A program made the position numbers and the translations under genes. Under the pieces are notes generated by a model. That model made no database searches. It saw only the letters and a program-made list of their open reading frames with translations, and was not told where the DNA came from. This document shows, one piece after another, positions 17,262 through 26,500 of a stretch of 46,068 nucleotides of DNA. Origin of the DNA: Methanobacteriota archaeon (GTDB lineage: Archaea > Thermoplasmatota > Poseidoniia > MGIII > CG-Epi1); the NCBI GenBank assembly GCA_029977605.1, contig JAPOKN010000004.1, forward strand, positions 1 through 46,068, written 5' to 3'. How positions within the stretch are numbered: position 1 is the first letter of the stretch; every line of letters starts with the position of its first letter.

Positions 17262-17744
17262 TCAGATAAGATTAAAATAGTCGAAAAGAAGTATGGCAAG
17301 CAAGGTTTGAAACCCTGCAGCAATGTCATCCAATAAAATTCCATGGCCTCCATGGAGTTTTTCTAAATTTCTTGCAGGCCATAATTTTGCTACATCAAAA
17401 ATACGGAATAAGATAAATGATAAAAACCAAATATGATTTTCCATTGAAAATTGAATAAGACTCAATGAAGCAATTATAATAAGATATCCAATAACTTCAT
17501 CTAGGACATATATTCCAGGATCGCCTCCATACTTTTTTTCAGCCCAAGGTGCTAATATTAAGCCAAAGTAGTACATTATAGGAATTAATGTTAGTAAAGC
17601 ATATCCTGCATTGCTTTCAAGATAATTAGTTAGTAAGAATCCTAGTACAACACCGCCTAAAGTTCCAAATGTCCCAGGAGCAATAGGAGCCCTTCCTAAA
17701 AAGAAGAAAGACAGATAAATTTCTTTGAATAACTCTTTATTCAT
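17262..17744 (-). CDS. pgpA: PgpA-family phosphatidyl/archaetidyl-phosphate phosphatase
   Basis: This 160-aa integral membrane phosphatase belongs to the PgpA family, which dephosphorylates phosphatidylglycerophosphate in bacteria and probably archaetidylglycerophosphate in archaea. Landmarks are APGTFGTLGG near the N terminus, DPGIYVLDEVIGYLI in the middle, and FRIFDVAKLWPARNLEKL followed by HGILLDDIAAG, which carry the conserved acidic residues. There are about four hydrophobic segments. The chosen ATG overlaps the upstream CDP-alcohol phosphotransferase gene by 8 nt; an ATG 12 nt earlier is possible. The coupling suggests that the two enzymes act in succession on one phospholipid. Confidence 0.9.
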   Translation of the reverse strand: MNKELFKEIYLSFFFLGRAPIAPGTFGTLGGVVLGFLLTNYLESNAGYALLTLIPIMYYFGLILAPWAEKKYGGDPGIYVLDEVIGYLIIIASLSLIQFSMENHIWFLSFILFRIFDVAKLWPARNLEKLHGGHGILLDDIAAGFQTLLAILLFDYFNLI

Positions 17745-18366
17745 TTTTAGCCTCAACCCAAAAATGGTTCATTCTTTGTATGGCAGTTAGATTTCCTAAT
17801 ATTGCCAGCACGGCAACTACGATGGTAACGATAGTCTCGACATCTCCCATTAATTCACCAATCAACAATCCCATTCCTAAAATAAACCACCTTTCGGGCC
17901 TTTCAATTAATCCAATACCTTCTTGTGAAACACCTAGTCTTTCGGCAGCTGCGCGACAGTATGATGTTTGAAATGCTCCAATCATTGCAGCCATTGCCCA
18001 CATTTGTCCAGAAATAAACTCAAGGCTTTCAATAGGCAAAGGATTTACCCAATCGCAAAGAATTAGGGCACTAAAAGCGATACAATCAGCATATCTATCT
18101 AAAGTCGCATCTAAGTATCCGCCTCTTACAGAACTGGTTTTTGTCGCTCTTGCAACTAATCCATCTGCACCGTCGAAAAGAGATGCAATCATCCCTACCA
18201 AAAAAGCGTAATAAATATTTTGATCGTATAATAGCAATGCAGCATACATAGTCAAAGCAACTCCAGAAATTGTAATATGATTCGGTTTGATGCCGAATTT
18301 ACCAAGTCCTTTGGCCAGCGGATCAAACAGCTTTCCAGCAGCAGTTTTCAGAGTTTTACTAAGCAT
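17737..18366 (-). CDS. CDP-alcohol phosphotransferase, probable archaetidylinositol- or glycerol-phosphate synthase
   Basis: This 209-aa membrane enzyme transfers an alcohol phosphate to CDP-archaeol. The full CDP-OH-P motif is present: DG, two residues, AR, eight residues, then G-x3-D-x3-D in DGLVARATKTSS and RGGYLDATLDRYAD. The N-terminal MLSKTLKTAAGKLFDPLAKGLG resembles archaetidylinositol-phosphate synthases more than serine synthases, and it lacks the DSISDSICFG segment seen in the PssA homologue at 22766. The frame extends to a TTG at 18411, but the ATG at 18366 fits the family start and leaves room for a promoter next to divergent purC. The downstream overlapping phosphatase could remove the resulting phosphate. 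Confidence 0.83.
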   Translation of the reverse strand: MLSKTLKTAAGKLFDPLAKGLGKFGIKPNHITISGVALTMYAALLLYDQNIYYAFLVGMIASLFDGADGLVARATKTSSVRGGYLDATLDRYADCIAFSALILCDWVNPLPIESLEFISGQMWAMAAMIGAFQTSYCRAAAERLGVSQEGIGLIERPERWFILGMGLLIGELMGDVETIVTIVVAVLAILGNLTAIQRMNHFWVEAKNE

Positions 18367-18425
18367 GGAAGTAAAATGACATGGGAGAGGCTCTTTTAGT
18401 CCCTTGTCCAATGAGCAAATAGCTT

Positions 18426-19388
18426 ATGGACCGAGACCTGATAAAACAACAATTAGAATATGCGCTAGAAGGAACAAACTTTGATGACCAAGGGGAATTA
18501 TACAAAGGTAAAGTTCGAGATAATTACATTAACGAAGAGACGATAACTATGGTTACCACTGATCGAATTTCTGCATTTGACAGAGTTCTAGGTACTGTAC
18601 CATTCAAAGGTCAAGCTCTAACGGAATTAGCAGATTGGTGGTTTGGTGAAACTGCAGACATTGTAGCAAATCACATAATTAAGCGTCCACATCCTAATGT
18701 TTGGAAAGTTAAAAAATGTGAACCAATTCAAGTTGAGATGGTAGTTAGGGGCTATCTAACTGGCGTAACCTCAACATCAGCATGGACGGCTTACCAAAAA
18801 GGAGATAGAAATTTTTGTGGAAATGAGTTGCCAGATGGCATGCGTAAGAATGAAGCCTTTCCAGAACCTATAATCACACCGTCAACAAAGGCAGCACAAG
18901 GTGAACATGATGAATCTGTTGCCCCATCGGAATTGTACAAAAGAGGTGCTGTTGATCCTGGCCTTTACAAGGAATTAGCACGTATTTCAATGAGATTATA
19001 TGAAAGAGGAGTTTCTAGAGCAGCTGACCATGGAATGATATTTGTTGATACAAAATATGAGTTCGGAATATCTAATGGTAAAATAATGCTGATGGATGAA
19101 GTCAACACTCCAGATTCAAGTAGATATTGGATGAAAGATGATTATGAAGATAGATTTGAAAAAGGTGAAGAACCACGTAAGCTTGACAAAGAATACGTCA
19201 GAACCTGGCTTTCTGAGCAAGGTTTCACTGGAGAGGGTAAGCCACCTAAGCTTACAGATGAAATTCGAGTTGAAGCATCAGCAAGATATATGGAAGTAGT
19301 TGAAAAATTCACGGGAGAACCTATGCAATTGGATGTAGGGCCTGTAGATAAATCAATATACTCGATACTCAATCCATTTGCATATTAG
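18426..19388 (+). CDS. purC: SAICAR synthetase (PurC)
   Basis: This 320-aa enzyme joins aspartate to CAIR in purine synthesis using ATP. Landmarks are YKGKVRDNY near residue 22, TTDRISAFDRVLG, the long central segment with VEMVVRGYLTG and STSAW, ITPSTKAAQGEHD, FVDTKYEFG and MDEVNTPDSSRYW. The length, longer than the 240-aa bacterial type, resembles the yeast Ade1 form. It is transcribed divergently from the lipid gene pair, about 60 nt away; no clear TATA box is visible. It is the third purine gene in this region, after purS and purL. Confidence 0.96.
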   Translation: MDRDLIKQQLEYALEGTNFDDQGELYKGKVRDNYINEETITMVTTDRISAFDRVLGTVPFKGQALTELADWWFGETADIVANHIIKRPHPNVWKVKKCEPIQVEMVVRGYLTGVTSTSAWTAYQKGDRNFCGNELPDGMRKNEAFPEPIITPSTKAAQGEHDESVAPSELYKRGAVDPGLYKELARISMRLYERGVSRAADHGMIFVDTKYEFGISNGKIMLMDEVNTPDSSRYWMKDDYEDRFEKGEEPRKLDKEYVRTWLSEQGFTGEGKPPKLTDEIRVEASARYMEVVEKFTGEPMQLDVGPVDKSIYSILNPFAY

Positions 19389-19401
19389 CTGAATAGTCAG
19401 C

Positions 19402-19408
19402 TTTATAT
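19402..19408 (+). promoter_or_regulatory. TATA box of the coiled-coil / archaeosortase cluster
   Basis: TTTATAT lies 43-49 nt before the ATG at 19451. Because it is only a few bases from an earlier ATG at 19412, it argues that translation starts at 19451. Confidence 0.5.
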
Positions 19409-19450
19409 CATATGCTCGAGGTTTACAAATTCCTAGAGGCGTATTTAGTT

Positions 19451-20341
19451 ATGAGTCAAAAGAAATCTAGACAACAAAAAAAGCCAAAATCAGAAATTAA
19501 ATTGGCTGAAGAACGTTTTCAAAGTTGTGTAGTGAAAAGAAATAATTTCAATGACGAAGCCCGCTCCCTCCGGGATGAGCGAAATGCTTTACATGATCAA
19601 AGAGGAAAGATTATGGAAGAAATTATGAAGCATAGGGAAGAAATGAAATCAAATACTTCCGCTAAAGCTAAACATCAGAAGGTAAGAAATACTGCACAGG
19701 AAAAAGCTAAACAACTAATTTCAATAAAGCAACAGAAGCGAGGAAACAAAAAAGGTGGAAAGTCTCTTACCGATACAGTTCAGGCATTACATTCAGAAAT
19801 TCTTAATTTAGAAAGAAGAAGAGAAACTACGGAAATGCCAATTTCTAAAGAGAGAGAAGTAATGGAAAAGTTAGGAATATTGAGGAGAAGTTTGGGAGAG
19901 CAAGAGAGCGAACTTGCAACTCAAGAGCATTTAAATTTAGAAGTATCTGAATTAGATGCAGAAATAGATTCAGAATTTTCTAAGGCTAATGATGAGCATA
20001 GTGAAGTTATAGTTCTGGCCAAGCTCAATAAAAAAATATACAAAAAGGTTAGTAACCTTATGAAAGAAGCTTCCCATTTATCTACAGAAGCAGATAAAAA
20101 GCATAAAGAATTTGTAAATGTTCGTAAGAAAGCTGACAACCAACATTCTAAGGCTATGGAAATGCTAGAAGCATTAAAATTGCACAGAAAAACGGCTAAT
20201 GAAGAAAGACAAGCCAGATGGAAAGTAGTTAAAGACCATAGAAAGAACATAAAGGATGAGTTGTATAATCCTAAAAAATTAGAATCTGCAGCAGATGATG
20301 CCTTACAGCAATTAATGTCTGGCGGTAAAATAAACCTTTAA
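19451..20341 (+). CDS. Archaeal coiled-coil protein (COG1340-like)
   Basis: This is a soluble, highly charged protein of 296 aa that is almost entirely heptad-like coiled coil. Its segment LRDERNALHDQRGKIMEEIM and a later MPISKEREVMEKLGILRRS resemble the uncharacterised archaeal coiled-coil family COG1340. It has no membrane segment. The N terminus is very basic (KKSRQQKKPKSEIK), suggesting nucleic-acid or membrane-surface contact. Function is unknown. Its stop overlaps the ATG of the nucleotidyltransferase by one base (TAATG), so the two are coupled. They lie upstream of the archaeosortase gene on the same strand. Confidence 0.8.
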   Translation: MSQKKSRQQKKPKSEIKLAEERFQSCVVKRNNFNDEARSLRDERNALHDQRGKIMEEIMKHREEMKSNTSAKAKHQKVRNTAQEKAKQLISIKQQKRGNKKGGKSLTDTVQALHSEILNLERRRETTEMPISKEREVMEKLGILRRSLGEQESELATQEHLNLEVSELDAEIDSEFSKANDEHSEVIVLAKLNKKIYKKVSNLMKEASHLSTEADKKHKEFVNVRKKADNQHSKAMEMLEALKLHRKTANEERQARWKVVKDHRKNIKDELYNPKKLESAADDALQQLMSGGKINL

Positions 20342-21075
20342 TGGACGCTATAATCCTCGCAGGTGGTTTTGCTAAGAGAATGTGGCCATTAACCAAGAAT
20401 AAACCTAAGCAACTTCTTAATCTTGCGGGGAAACCAATGCTTGATTATGTTTTTGATTCTTTAGATAATCTTGATTTTGAAAGAATTATTGTTTCAGTAA
20501 ATAGTTTTTTTGCACCTCAATTTCAAGAGTATTTATTGTCTAATTCTAAAGATAAGAAAATTGAATTATTTATTGAAGAAAGCACTAATGAAAACGAAAA
20601 ATTAGGCGCTTTAGGCGCTTTAAATCTTTTATTCAAAAAGAAAAAATTGGTAGGTCCAGTTTTCATAGCTGGAGGCGATAATTTGTCAGATTTTGATTTA
20701 ATAAAAATGATAGACCTGTACGAAAAATCGAATTCGGATGTTATTGGTTTATTTGATGTTGAAAATATAGAATTAGCAAAATTATATGGTATAGCTAACC
20801 TAGAGGGGAACAGGATCATTGATTTTGTTGAAAAACCTTCCTCTCCTCCATCGACGTTGGCAGCAACTGCTTATTGGCTACTTTCAGAATCAGGGATAAA
20901 TAATTTTTTTACGTACATAGAAGGCGGAGGAGATAGAGATGCAATGGGTAATTTTTTAACTTGGAACGTTAAACGCAATCCAGTATTGTCAGTATCATTT
21001 AAGGGAAGTTGGTATGATATTGGTGGTTTAGAATCTTATTCAGAGGCGCAGAATTGGTTAGAAAAAAGACCTTAG
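20341..21075 (+). CDS. Sugar-phosphate nucleotidyltransferase
   Basis: This 244-aa NTP-transferase-fold enzyme activates a sugar 1-phosphate as a nucleotide sugar. It opens with DAIILAGGFAKRMWPLTKNKPKQLL, compatible with the GG-x-G-x-R-x2-P-x-T signature (here GGFAKRMWPLT). The K of NKPKQLL, GGDN at about residue 111, and FVEKP complete the site. It resembles RmlA/UTP-glucose-1-phosphate uridylyltransferases and lacks a C-terminal left-handed beta-helix. The exact sugar and base cannot be told. It may feed surface glycosylation, which would fit the nearby surface-protein processing genes. A T8 run follows the stop. Confidence 0.87.
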   Translation: MDAIILAGGFAKRMWPLTKNKPKQLLNLAGKPMLDYVFDSLDNLDFERIIVSVNSFFAPQFQEYLLSNSKDKKIELFIEESTNENEKLGALGALNLLFKKKKLVGPVFIAGGDNLSDFDLIKMIDLYEKSNSDVIGLFDVENIELAKLYGIANLEGNRIIDFVEKPSSPPSTLAATAYWLLSESGINNFFTYIEGGGDRDAMGNFLTWNVKRNPVLSVSFKGSWYDIGGLESYSEAQNWLEKRP

Positions 21076-21103
21076 GTTTTTTTTAGAACGGCTCTAGTGT
21101 TAA

Positions 21104-22762
21104 GTGATGACTAGTGATTTATCTATACTTGCAGAAGTTCTTGTCATCAGTTCCTTAATTATTTTATCATTAGGATATTTTTTTTCAAGCAAGAACCATA
21201 TTATTTTTGGTAAGAAGTTTCCTGTAAAAATAGGTCACAATCTGAATATTATAGGTTGGTTACTTCTAGGTTTTTTTTGGTGGATACAAGTAGAGCATTA
21301 CATTTTAATAAATGATCCAGCAAATGGTTTTTTCTGTGCATTAGCGATGCCGTTTTTCGGTTACCTGGCAATACATGAATATCTAAGTATACGTTGGAAT
21401 GCTAACTATGAACCACTCAGATGGCTAGCTGCGATGACAGTTGTTGCTGGAGGAATTTATTTTTTCGTTGAGCGAGTCCCTATTCTCTCAGGTTGGTTAA
21501 TTCAAATAGTTGCTGAACAATCAATATGGATATTAAATTCATTTGATATTCCAACATCTTTAGGTAATTTAGATTACGGTGATGGATCAAAATATTACAG
21601 GCCAGCTTCCAATCATGAAGAAGTTCAAATCGCCATTGAAGGTGATGAATGGCGTAATCCTGATTCAGTATCACTTACTATTGTATTAGCATGTACGGCT
21701 TTACAAAGTATGATAATATTTGTGGGCGGAGTTGTTTGTACTAAGGCTCCTGCAGATAGAAGATTTTATGCATTTCTTGCTACAGTCCCTGCAATTTATC
21801 TTTTAAATTTAATAAGAAATGCAGTTGTTATTTGGTTAACATATGAGCACATATGGGGGGATGAAACTTTTTTCTATGCTCACAGCGTTTTAGGGAAAGT
21901 TGGGAGTTTAATTGCCCTGGTATTTCTAGCAATAGCAGTATTTCACTTTTTGCCAGAAATGCAGGATTCCATATTAGGTGTAATTGATTTACCTCTTAGA
22001 AAGGCTCCGGATGGCTTACGAGGACTTCCTTTTGCTAAAGGTATGCCTTCCCAAGTAGCATATCTCTTAGTTACTGGCCTAGTATTATTTCCATTTGGTT
22101 TCTTTTCAAAATCAGTTGAAGAGCAAGGTTTTGATTCAAATCTTCCTCTTGAAAGCATGTATACCTTATCAATAATCTTGTTATTAGTTTCTTTCTTTTT
22201 GTTGTATTTTTACCGAGACCCTGAAAGAAAAATTGAAGCTGGAATTGTTAGTCCTGCTGATGGTCTTGTACAAAGAGCAGAAATAAAGAGTGGAATGGTC
22301 CGCCTATCTATCTTTATGAATGTACATAATGTTCATGTAAACAGGTCTCCTTTTGATGGGAAAATTTTGTCTATTAAACATAAATCTGGAGGTTACCTTC
22401 CAGCTTTTCACAAGGATTCAGATAGGAACGAACGTCTGATGACTAAGATAGAAACCTCAATTGGTGTAATGAAGGTAATTCAGATAGCTGGAGTTTTAGT
22501 TAGACGAATTGTTAGTTACGTTAAACCAGATACAGAAGTTACTAAGGGGGAAAGAATAGGCTTAATCCATTTCGGTTCTAGAGTTGATCTATCATTTGAA
22601 TCTGCAGGAATAGATATTTTAGTTAAAAAGGGAGACAGAGTATTGGCCGGACAACAATTAGCAGAATATACACCAATGTCTTCATTATCAGTTACTGAAA
22701 AGTTATTTGAGGCACCTAAGCGTATTCTGTCAAAATTACAGGCTTCCCAAAGTGATGAGTGA
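21104..22762 (+). CDS. artA: Archaeosortase fused to archaetidylserine decarboxylase-type domain
   Basis: This 552-aa fusion starts at GTG, with ATG as the next codon. Residues about 1-285 are a polytopic archaeosortase/exosortase domain carrying the catalytic trio: C197 in LACTALQSM, R238 in LNLIRNAVVIW and H260 in YAHSVLGKVGSL. After a further hydrophobic segment near residue 350 comes a PSD-type domain (about 365-530). It has SPADG at the start, MNVHNVHVNRSPFDG, and the self-cleavage site G491-S492 in IHFGSRVDL, where serine becomes the pyruvoyl group. In Haloferax, archaeosortase A cuts C-terminal signals and needs the lipid enzymes PssA and PssD to lipid-anchor the product. Here sortase and decarboxylase are one chain, and PssA follows 3 nt later. 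Confidence 0.93.
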   Translation: MMTSDLSILAEVLVISSLIILSLGYFFSSKNHIIFGKKFPVKIGHNLNIIGWLLLGFFWWIQVEHYILINDPANGFFCALAMPFFGYLAIHEYLSIRWNANYEPLRWLAAMTVVAGGIYFFVERVPILSGWLIQIVAEQSIWILNSFDIPTSLGNLDYGDGSKYYRPASNHEEVQIAIEGDEWRNPDSVSLTIVLACTALQSMIIFVGGVVCTKAPADRRFYAFLATVPAIYLLNLIRNAVVIWLTYEHIWGDETFFYAHSVLGKVGSLIALVFLAIAVFHFLPEMQDSILGVIDLPLRKAPDGLRGLPFAKGMPSQVAYLLVTGLVLFPFGFFSKSVEEQGFDSNLPLESMYTLSIILLLVSFFLLYFYRDPERKIEAGIVSPADGLVQRAEIKSGMVRLSIFMNVHNVHVNRSPFDGKILSIKHKSGGYLPAFHKDSDRNERLMTKIETSIGVMKVIQIAGVLVRRIVSYVKPDTEVTKGERIGLIHFGSRVDLSFESAGIDILVKKGDRVLAGQQLAEYTPMSSLSVTEKLFEAPKRILSKLQASQSDE

Positions 22763-22765
22763 ATT

Positions 22766-23557
22766 ATGATTAATTTAAAAAAAGTATTTAGGCCATTAAC
22801 TTTGATTTCTTACGCAGATATGGCAACTTTACTAAGTGCTACTTTGGGTTTTTTAGCAATAACATACATGATTGATGGCAACGAGAAAAGTTACATTGTA
22901 GCTATGTTAATATTGCCATTTTGTGCGATTATTGACGGAATGGATGGTGCATTGGCTAGAAAATTTGGTACTAAACATCATTATGGAAAATACCTTGATT
23001 CAATTTCAGATTCAATATGTTTTGGAATCGCTCCGTCCATTTTGGTTTATTCCTTGTATTATAATTTAGATAAAGGCCCAGCAATAGATATTTTTGATGA
23101 TAACTTTGAGGTAAACTTAAGGTATAATATAGATAATATAATTGCAATTTCTTCAGCCTTATTAATCGCAATTTTAAGTATAATCAGATTAGCTAATTTT
23201 ACTATAGGTGATCAGGGTAGTAACGAATATTTTTCAGGTCTACCTTCCCCTGGGTTAACTATGTTTATAGTTGTAATTTCAATAAAGTATTCACAGATTA
23301 ATGATTATAATAATATACTAATTCCCTTATCAATTGGTTTGGTTTCACTACTAACTGCATCAACTATACCCTATGCTAAAGCTAGAAAACAATTTAAGTT
23401 TCCTATACTTTTTGGATTAATTGTACTGATAATAACAATAGTTCTTAGATATTTAGAACAAGCGTTTTGGCTCACAATATGGCCTTTAGCCTTACTTTTG
23501 TACTTAGTCTATTTTTTGCTTTTGCCGTTACTAATTTTAAACAGATATTTTGATTAG
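22766..23557 (+). CDS. pssA: Archaetidylserine synthase (PssA-type CDP-alcohol phosphotransferase)
   Basis: This 263-aa integral membrane enzyme should transfer serine to CDP-archaeol, making archaetidylserine. The CDP-OH-P motif is complete: DGALAR, eight residues, then GKYLDSISD. The continuation DSICFGIAPS is typical of phosphatidylserine synthases and separates it from inositol- or glycerol-phosphate synthases. About eight hydrophobic segments are visible. It starts 3 nt after the archaeosortase-decarboxylase fusion, so synthesis and decarboxylation of the serine lipid are co-expressed with the sortase. The stop codon overlaps that of the converging giant surface protein gene (4-nt overlap). 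Confidence 0.92.
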   Translation: MINLKKVFRPLTLISYADMATLLSATLGFLAITYMIDGNEKSYIVAMLILPFCAIIDGMDGALARKFGTKHHYGKYLDSISDSICFGIAPSILVYSLYYNLDKGPAIDIFDDNFEVNLRYNIDNIIAISSALLIAILSIIRLANFTIGDQGSNEYFSGLPSPGLTMFIVVISIKYSQINDYNNILIPLSIGLVSLLTASTIPYAKARKQFKFPILFGLIVLIITIVLRYLEQAFWLTIWPLALLLYLVYFLLLPLLILNRYFD

Positions 23558-26500
23558 TGTTTTCTTCTGTAAACAATTAGTGCTAGGAGCCCTACAACAG
23601 ATAAGAATGAAGGTCCAGGAAGTAAAGAGTCCTCGCCTTCAGATGCAGTTTCTTCAGATATAATATCTCCTTCGACTGTAACTGTTAGAGTAACTTGATC
23701 TAATATCTCGAAGACATACCCTCCACTTGAAGATTCACTTGCAGATAAAATATTCAGTGTGTATGTATAAGTTCCAGGCAAAACTTCCCTTGCAATAACT
23801 GCTAAAGCCCCCCAATCTAGCGTTTCACCGGCCTGAACTTTTAATGGATATAATTTAGTATCGGATGGAGAAATAGCTAATCTCCATTCTTTACTATTTT
23901 CATCAAAATAGAGATCAGTATCTTTAGTTCCATCTGGCATAATCAATTCAAGCGCCACATCTACATCCACAGTTCCTTTATTATCAATAATGAAGCCAGT
24001 AGATGCAGTTTGTATTTTAGAAGCTTCAATAGTGATTTCAAAATTTGCTGAATCTAGACATAGATTACTCAAATCAGCGAAGCAAAGAGAAACATCTTGA
24101 ATTTCTTCAATCGGAGTTTGTACGACTATGTTTGATATAGATTTTGCTAATTCATTACCATTATCATCAAAAATTAATATTTCTAATCGATATGTTGCAT
24201 CAGAAGTTCCTAATGGAACATTAATGGTTGCGCTTACAACTTTAGCTTCATCAACATCTAAATCAAATGTTGCAGGTTCTAACATAACCCAACTTCCAGC
24301 TTGACTTTCAGCAACTACTTCTATGGCCTGTTTTCCATTTCCGTCACTTAAAATATTGAATACGATGGTATCAGATTCACCGGGTGCGATTGTTCTTAAG
24401 CCAGATCCTTCTCTTCTTAGAGTTACACCGGTTTCTAATTCTTCTACTGAAACTCTGATTGTTTTATCATCTTTTGCAGTTTCGTCACCTCTTGATGTGG
24501 CTTCAACTTCAATATACACATTTCCATCATCTTGGTCATCAGGAATTGAAATTATTCCATTGACAGTAGCTTCACCATCTGCTCCAATAGTAATTCCGTT
24601 TTCTTCAAATTGGACCCATTCATTTTCATCACCTAAAACTTCAAGATCAAATGTATCGGTTTCATCTCCGTTATTGTATATTGTTACACTAAATTCTACA
24701 TCCTGTCCAGCTACAGATTCAGTGTTTGTTGGACTTACAGCTATTTCGACTTCATAGTTTGTAGGATTATCTGTCACATCTATAGTTAAATCTAAAGTTT
24801 CAGTAACGTCTCCGGCAGTCAGAATAATAGTTAGATCATACAAGTCATATTCAGCATCATCTGGTATTGTTATTTGTAGTTCTATATCTTTACTTTCATT
24901 ACTTTTCATTTCCATTTGATTTGTCATAGATCCCCAATCTTCAGCAGATCCAACCATATCAAGATAGAAGGTATCAGTTCCAGAAGCTCCGTTTTTGATA
25001 ACAATATTAAATTCTAATTTTGCACCAGGTTCACCTTCTTTATCTTGATTAAAAGTAGATATCTCAGGTAGATGAACCATTTCAACATCTAAATCAATTT
25101 CTTTATCATCATTTCTATGATTCTCGTCCTCTTTTGTAGTCTCTACAATAATTATGTATTCACCGGGATTATTACTTTCCCATTCCCATTCTAATGTTTC
25201 TTCTTCACCAGATTCTAATGGTCCTGTTATCTGTTGATTGCTAGTCCAGACTTCGTTCTCTTCAGAATCCAGAATAGTTGCTTTAACATCAATAGCGGCC
25301 TGAGTATCAGATCCATAATTTTTTATTATACTTGAAAACGAAATAGTTGAATTTTCTTTTGCGTCGCTCTCCAATTTGAGTACTTTAACTCCGACATCAT
25401 CTGCAGCTGCAGAGGCCCGTAACCAGTCGAGAGCCCTTCCTACCATGTCCTCACGATCGTTTGAAGTGTTAACCTTACCAAATGTAAAAGGAGAAACAAT
25501 TAATCTGTAATCACCATCATAATGTAAAGACATATTGAAAACCTGTGCAGCATCATCCCAGTTTTCCATTCCATCTTCCATATCGTCAGATAGATGACTT
25601 GTAGTTCCTCCGTTAGAAGTTAATTCAACATCATCAAAATACCAACCCTCATAGGCATCAATAACCCCATCTGCTCCAAATCTCCATTTTAATTTTACAT
25701 CTTCGCCTGAGAAATTTGTTAGATCAAATGTAGCTTGTACCCACCCTCCAGATTGTCCGTAGTAACCAGGTTCTCCATCTAAACCGCTAACTGACTGAGC
25801 AGGATATCCTCCATTAGGCTGTATAACTTCCCACGTTTCTCCTCCATCAGTTGTAATTTGTACGTTTCCTCCATCATAAGCATAGCTTTCACTCTCAGTA
25901 TCATAGTAGTGTTGGAATGATAGCTGGGGGCTGTTTCCAAGTGTGAATTCATCTGAAGTATAAACAGAGTAATCCCATCCATTACCATACTCTCCATCGC
26001 CTTTAGATTCATCCCCTATCCACATTGAATGAGTAGGGCTATTTGCTTTTCGATTTGGATCGCTAACAGTATCTACAATATGCCACCAATTACTTCTATC
26101 AGTATAAAATGCACCAATGGCTTCATCGTTAGGCCTTATCCAATCAGCATAGTCAGAGAAATATATGCTTGTATCTCCCATATTATATTCAGCGTCGCCA
26201 AATATCTCATCTCCGTCTACTCCAATTAGCGGATCGGGCGTTCCAACATTGTTTCTAATGTAATCAATTTTAAAATAATCATATTCAAAATCGCCGGCTT
26301 CTCTTGGCCCGTCACTTTCGTTTAATGCAGTTAAAAATTGTTGTCCCATAATCCAAAGGCTTCCGCCTTGATCCAAATATTCACTAATACATTCTTGCCA
26401 GTTAGTAGTATTTCTTTGATTATGATCGCCTTGAGTCCATATAACAACATCATAGTTACTCATCAAATCTAAAGTAGGATATGGCCCTAATTCACCGAAT

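Noticed and set aside
19412..19450. The ATG at 19412 as the start of the coiled-coil protein
   Set aside because: A TATA box at 19402-19408 is too close for the ATG at 19412 to be on the transcript; the ATG at 19451 fits.
21077..21084. T8 run as a firm terminator before the archaeosortase gene
   Set aside because: No promoter is visible in the following 20 nt, so read-through is equally likely. It is noted but not annotated as a terminator.
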